A DNA stretch of 16,861 nucleotides, from the NCBI GenBank assembly GCA_021647535.1, contig JAKIUO010000048.1:1-16861 (forward strand), read 5' to 3'. The stretch comes from Hyphomicrobiaceae bacterium. Its GTDB lineage: Bacteria > Pseudomonadota > Alphaproteobacteria > Rhizobiales > JAKIUO01. Shown here in pieces: positions 15,130-16,861 of this stretch. The notes under the pieces were generated by a model. The model searched no databases and was not told where the DNA came from. It was given only the letters and a program-made list of their open reading frames with translations. The first letter of the stretch is position 1; each line of letters starts with the position of its first letter. The position numbers and the translations under genes were made by a program.

Positions 15130-15792
15130 TTATTTCCCTCCCAGCCTGAACAGCCCGGCAAAACACCCCAAAAGAGAAACAGTATCCTCCTTGACCACCA
15201 GACCATCCACCTTGATCCCGGCAGTCTTCAGGCTGGCAAACATTTCGCGGACCTGGGGACGCCGGTCCTGCCCGGTCAAACAGACCACAAAAAGCCCCTC
15301 GCACACCGTTGCGGCCTGCAAGAGGCTGGTGATCCCCCGCCTGTTTTCGAACATGGACGGCAAATGAAGGATGATTTTCCCATAATCTGCGTATTTTGCG
15401 GCCAGCGTCTGCGCAATATTTTCGGCAGAACCAAATTGAGACAGGTCGGTCACTCCAGGTGTCAGGCGGGTCAGGGCTGCCCCCTCGCTTTTTGCCGATT
15501 CAAGTGCCGGCGCGGCGCCAAGGTCGCTGCTTTCTCCGTCGCTCTTGGAGCCACTCTCTGCCCCCTCACGACCTCCGCTCAGGTCGATGAGCAGTGTTTT
15601 TTGTTCAAAACGAGCATAACGATCGGCCACTCTGGAGCACAGGTCAGCCACTTCAATGCCTGCTGTTGCGCTGGTAAAGCCCAATATGCGAGCCTGTTTT
15701 TTCTTCGCCACAAGCATCAGCTGGTCGATTTCGTTCGCCCAGCGATCAGCCAGATCAATATGAGTTTTGTCCGGTGAGCTATTCATCAACAT
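15130..15792 (-). CDS. BY-kinase/CpsD-like protein with degenerate P-loop
   Basis: Position and fold pattern suggest the cytoplasmic partner of the Wzz-like co-polymerase, which is normally a tyrosine autokinase. In the 220 residues, ILGFTSATAGIEVADL (36-51) lies where family members have a Walker A loop, but the GK[S/T] residues are absent. TLLIDLSGG (66-74) resembles Walker A', and KIILHLPSMFE (139-149) occupies the Walker B place without its Asp. EGLFVVCLTGQDRR and KVDGLVVKED match the end of the domain. A Ser/Glu/Gly-rich insert lies at about 75-105. No C-terminal tyrosine cluster is present. ATP binding is therefore unlikely. The start is ATG 15792 or the ATG two codons later. It sits 18 nt after the glycosyltransferase and 2 nt before the next start. 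Family assignment is by pattern and moderate. Confidence 0.65.
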   Translation of the reverse strand: MLMNSSPDKTHIDLADRWANEIDQLMLVAKKKQARILGFTSATAGIEVADLCSRVADRYARFEQKTLLIDLSGGREGAESGSKSDGESSDLGAAPALESAKSEGAALTRLTPGVTDLSQFGSAENIAQTLAAKYADYGKIILHLPSMFENRRGITSLLQAATVCEGLFVVCLTGQDRRPQVREMFASLKTAGIKVDGLVVKEDTVSLLGCFAGLFRLGGK

Positions 15793-15810
15793 TACTTTAT
15801 CAATACGACT

Positions 15811-16797
15811 CTATTTATACTCGATAAGTTCGGGTGTACCACGGGTCGCCTGCTTCAGATAAAACTGCACGACCCCCTGCAGACCGGGAAACTTGTCTAT
15901 GACGGTGGAAACAGCATAAATCCAGTTTGCCTTGTCCCCAACTCCGTTTGTAAGGGCAATGCGCACGATCTGCAATGGATAGAGCAAAAGCCCCAACGCA
16001 AAGAAAGGATGAATGAAAAAAGCTGCGGCCAAGACAAGCAAAGGCAACAAACCACCCCAAACGATAATACGGAACAGGGACCTGCGCCAAAAACGTTCAT
16101 CAGACCTGCGATGGAGCCATGTGACATTTGCGTAGCTGTAACCCGCTCTCACCGAGCGCTTCCACCACTGGCCAAAACGCGACATCGCGGCATCATGCAA
16201 GACCATTTCAGCCTCTAGCCGCCAGACCTTCCAGCCCTTGTGGCGCAGACGCAGACACAGCTCTGGCTCTTCCCCGGCGATCAGATCATCCCTGAACCCG
16301 CCAACTTCTTTAAACGCCTTGATGCGCATCATCGCATTGCCACCACAGGCTTTGGCTTCACCAACCGGCGTGTTCCATTCCCTATCACAAATCTGATTAT
16401 AAACCGTTTTTTCAGGAAAGCGCTCCCGGCACCGCCCACTCACCACGGCAATATCCCGGTGCTCTTTCAGATAGGTCTGCGCCTTTTCTATCCAGCCCGC
16501 CCGAACCTCGCAATCGCCGTCAACAAATTGCACATATTGCAGATCGGGATAGAGCTTTTGAAGTTCTGAAAATCCGCTGTTGCGCGCCCTTGCAGCGGAA
16601 AAGGGCCACGACATATCAAGATCCACAACCTCGACATTCAGCCCTTTGGCCAGCTCAACACTCCCATCGGTCGAGCCCGAATCTACATAGACAATCCTGT
16701 CTGTCATTCGAGAGGCTGACAGGATACAGCGGCGCAACCGCCCGCCCTCATTTCTGCCGATGACAACAAGACCGATATTTGCAAGAGAGGACGTCAT
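15811..16797 (-). CDS. Family 2 glycosyltransferase with C-terminal membrane segments
   Basis: The enzyme probably adds a sugar from a nucleotide donor to a lipid-linked polysaccharide intermediate at the inner membrane. The 328-residue protein starts with a GT-A fold: VVIGRNEGGRL (11-21), VDSGSTDGS (38-46), and the DXD-type metal site DGD (93-95). Acceptor-side residues GGNAMMR (152-158) and GEEPELCLRLR (175-185) follow. Two hydrophobic segments lie at about 243-283. The specific sugar cannot be told. It is the first gene of the minus-strand block seen here. Its ribosome-binding site is weak and a tandem repeat lies just upstream; the block may begin further right, outside the window. Confidence 0.9.
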   Translation of the reverse strand: MTSSLANIGLVVIGRNEGGRLRRCILSASRMTDRIVYVDSGSTDGSVELAKGLNVEVVDLDMSWPFSAARARNSGFSELQKLYPDLQYVQFVDGDCEVRAGWIEKAQTYLKEHRDIAVVSGRCRERFPEKTVYNQICDREWNTPVGEAKACGGNAMMRIKAFKEVGGFRDDLIAGEEPELCLRLRHKGWKVWRLEAEMVLHDAAMSRFGQWWKRSVRAGYSYANVTWLHRRSDERFWRRSLFRIIVWGGLLPLLVLAAAFFIHPFFALGLLLYPLQIVRIALTNGVGDKANWIYAVSTVIDKFPGLQGVVQFYLKQATRGTPELIEYK

Positions 16798-16802
16798 TCA
16801 TT

Positions 16803-16846
16803 ATACTCAAAAAAGGATACACGCATACTCAAAAAAGGAACCACGC
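16803..16846. repeat. Two tandem 22-bp repeats upstream of the glycosyltransferase
   Basis: Units at 16803-16824 and 16825-16846 both begin ATACTCAAAAAAGGA and end CACGC, differing at two positions. They lie 6 nt before the glycosyltransferase start on the minus strand. Next to the start, the sequence contains TATAAT (16805-16800), but no good -35 at normal spacing. The window ends 15 bp beyond, so more copies could exist. Confidence 0.7.
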
Positions 16847-16861
16847 CGAAAATCACCCACA

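Noticed and set aside
15128..15304. Extended N-terminus for the Wzz-like protein
   Set aside because: The extra 59 residues overlap the preceding gene and look non-coding; the GTG at 15127 has GGGAGGG at the right distance.
15043..15777. Plus-strand ORF of 244 codons
   Set aside because: It is antisense to the BY-kinase-like gene and the start of the Wzz-like gene, which have tight operon spacing and ribosome-binding evidence.

Overview
The window looks like a stretch of an alphaproteobacterial chromosome with moderate GC. The evidence is a class A RNase P RNA, a MepA endopeptidase, a free-standing HlyC-type acyltransferase with an Ala/Pro-rich N-terminus beside a type I secretion pair, and an rml/Wzz surface-polysaccharide block. 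The genus cannot be read from the sequence. No tRNA, rRNA, CRISPR array, transposase or prophage gene was seen.

Layout. (1) 1-2221: a hairpin repeat, mepA on the minus strand, the RNase P RNA gene rnpB on the minus strand with a readable promoter, a second copy of the hairpin repeat, and a 227-bp inverted-repeat element without coding capacity. (2) 2222-6573: a secretion locus. A HlyC-like toxin-activating lysine acyltransferase (minus) is divergent, across a 315-bp AT-rich intergenic region, from a PrtD/HlyB-type ABC transporter and its HlyD-type adaptor (plus, ATGA overlap). Neither an RTX substrate nor an outer-membrane TolC partner is present. (3) 6586-9224: a DEAD-box RNA helicase with a DbpA-type RNA-binding domain and a long basic tail, preceded on the same strand by an unrecognised 99-residue basic ORF. 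(4) 9462-11201: a PAS-like/degenerate GGDEF/EAL protein, probably a c-di-GMP phosphodiesterase. (5) 11202-11400: a convergent intergenic region with six hairpins in a row, two of them forming a known type of REP-like double hairpin. (6) 11401-16797, all minus: a surface-polysaccharide gene block. In transcription order it is a family 2 glycosyltransferase, a BY-kinase-like protein without a Walker A motif, a Wzz-like chain-length regulator, then rfbC, rfbB and rfbD of the dTDP-L-rhamnose pathway (rfbA/rmlA is not in the window). The block probably continues beyond the right edge.

How the genes may work together. The acyltransferase, ABC transporter and adaptor probably modify and export one or more RTX-type proteins encoded elsewhere. 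The right-hand block probably supplies dTDP-rhamnose and controls chain length of an exo- or lipopolysaccharide. The GGDEF-EAL protein lies between these two surface-related loci and could act on either, but that link is inference from position only. The items most worth a second look are the orphan acyltransferase/T1SS locus, the pseudo-kinase paired with the Wzz-like protein, the 227-bp inverted-repeat element, and the hairpin repeats.
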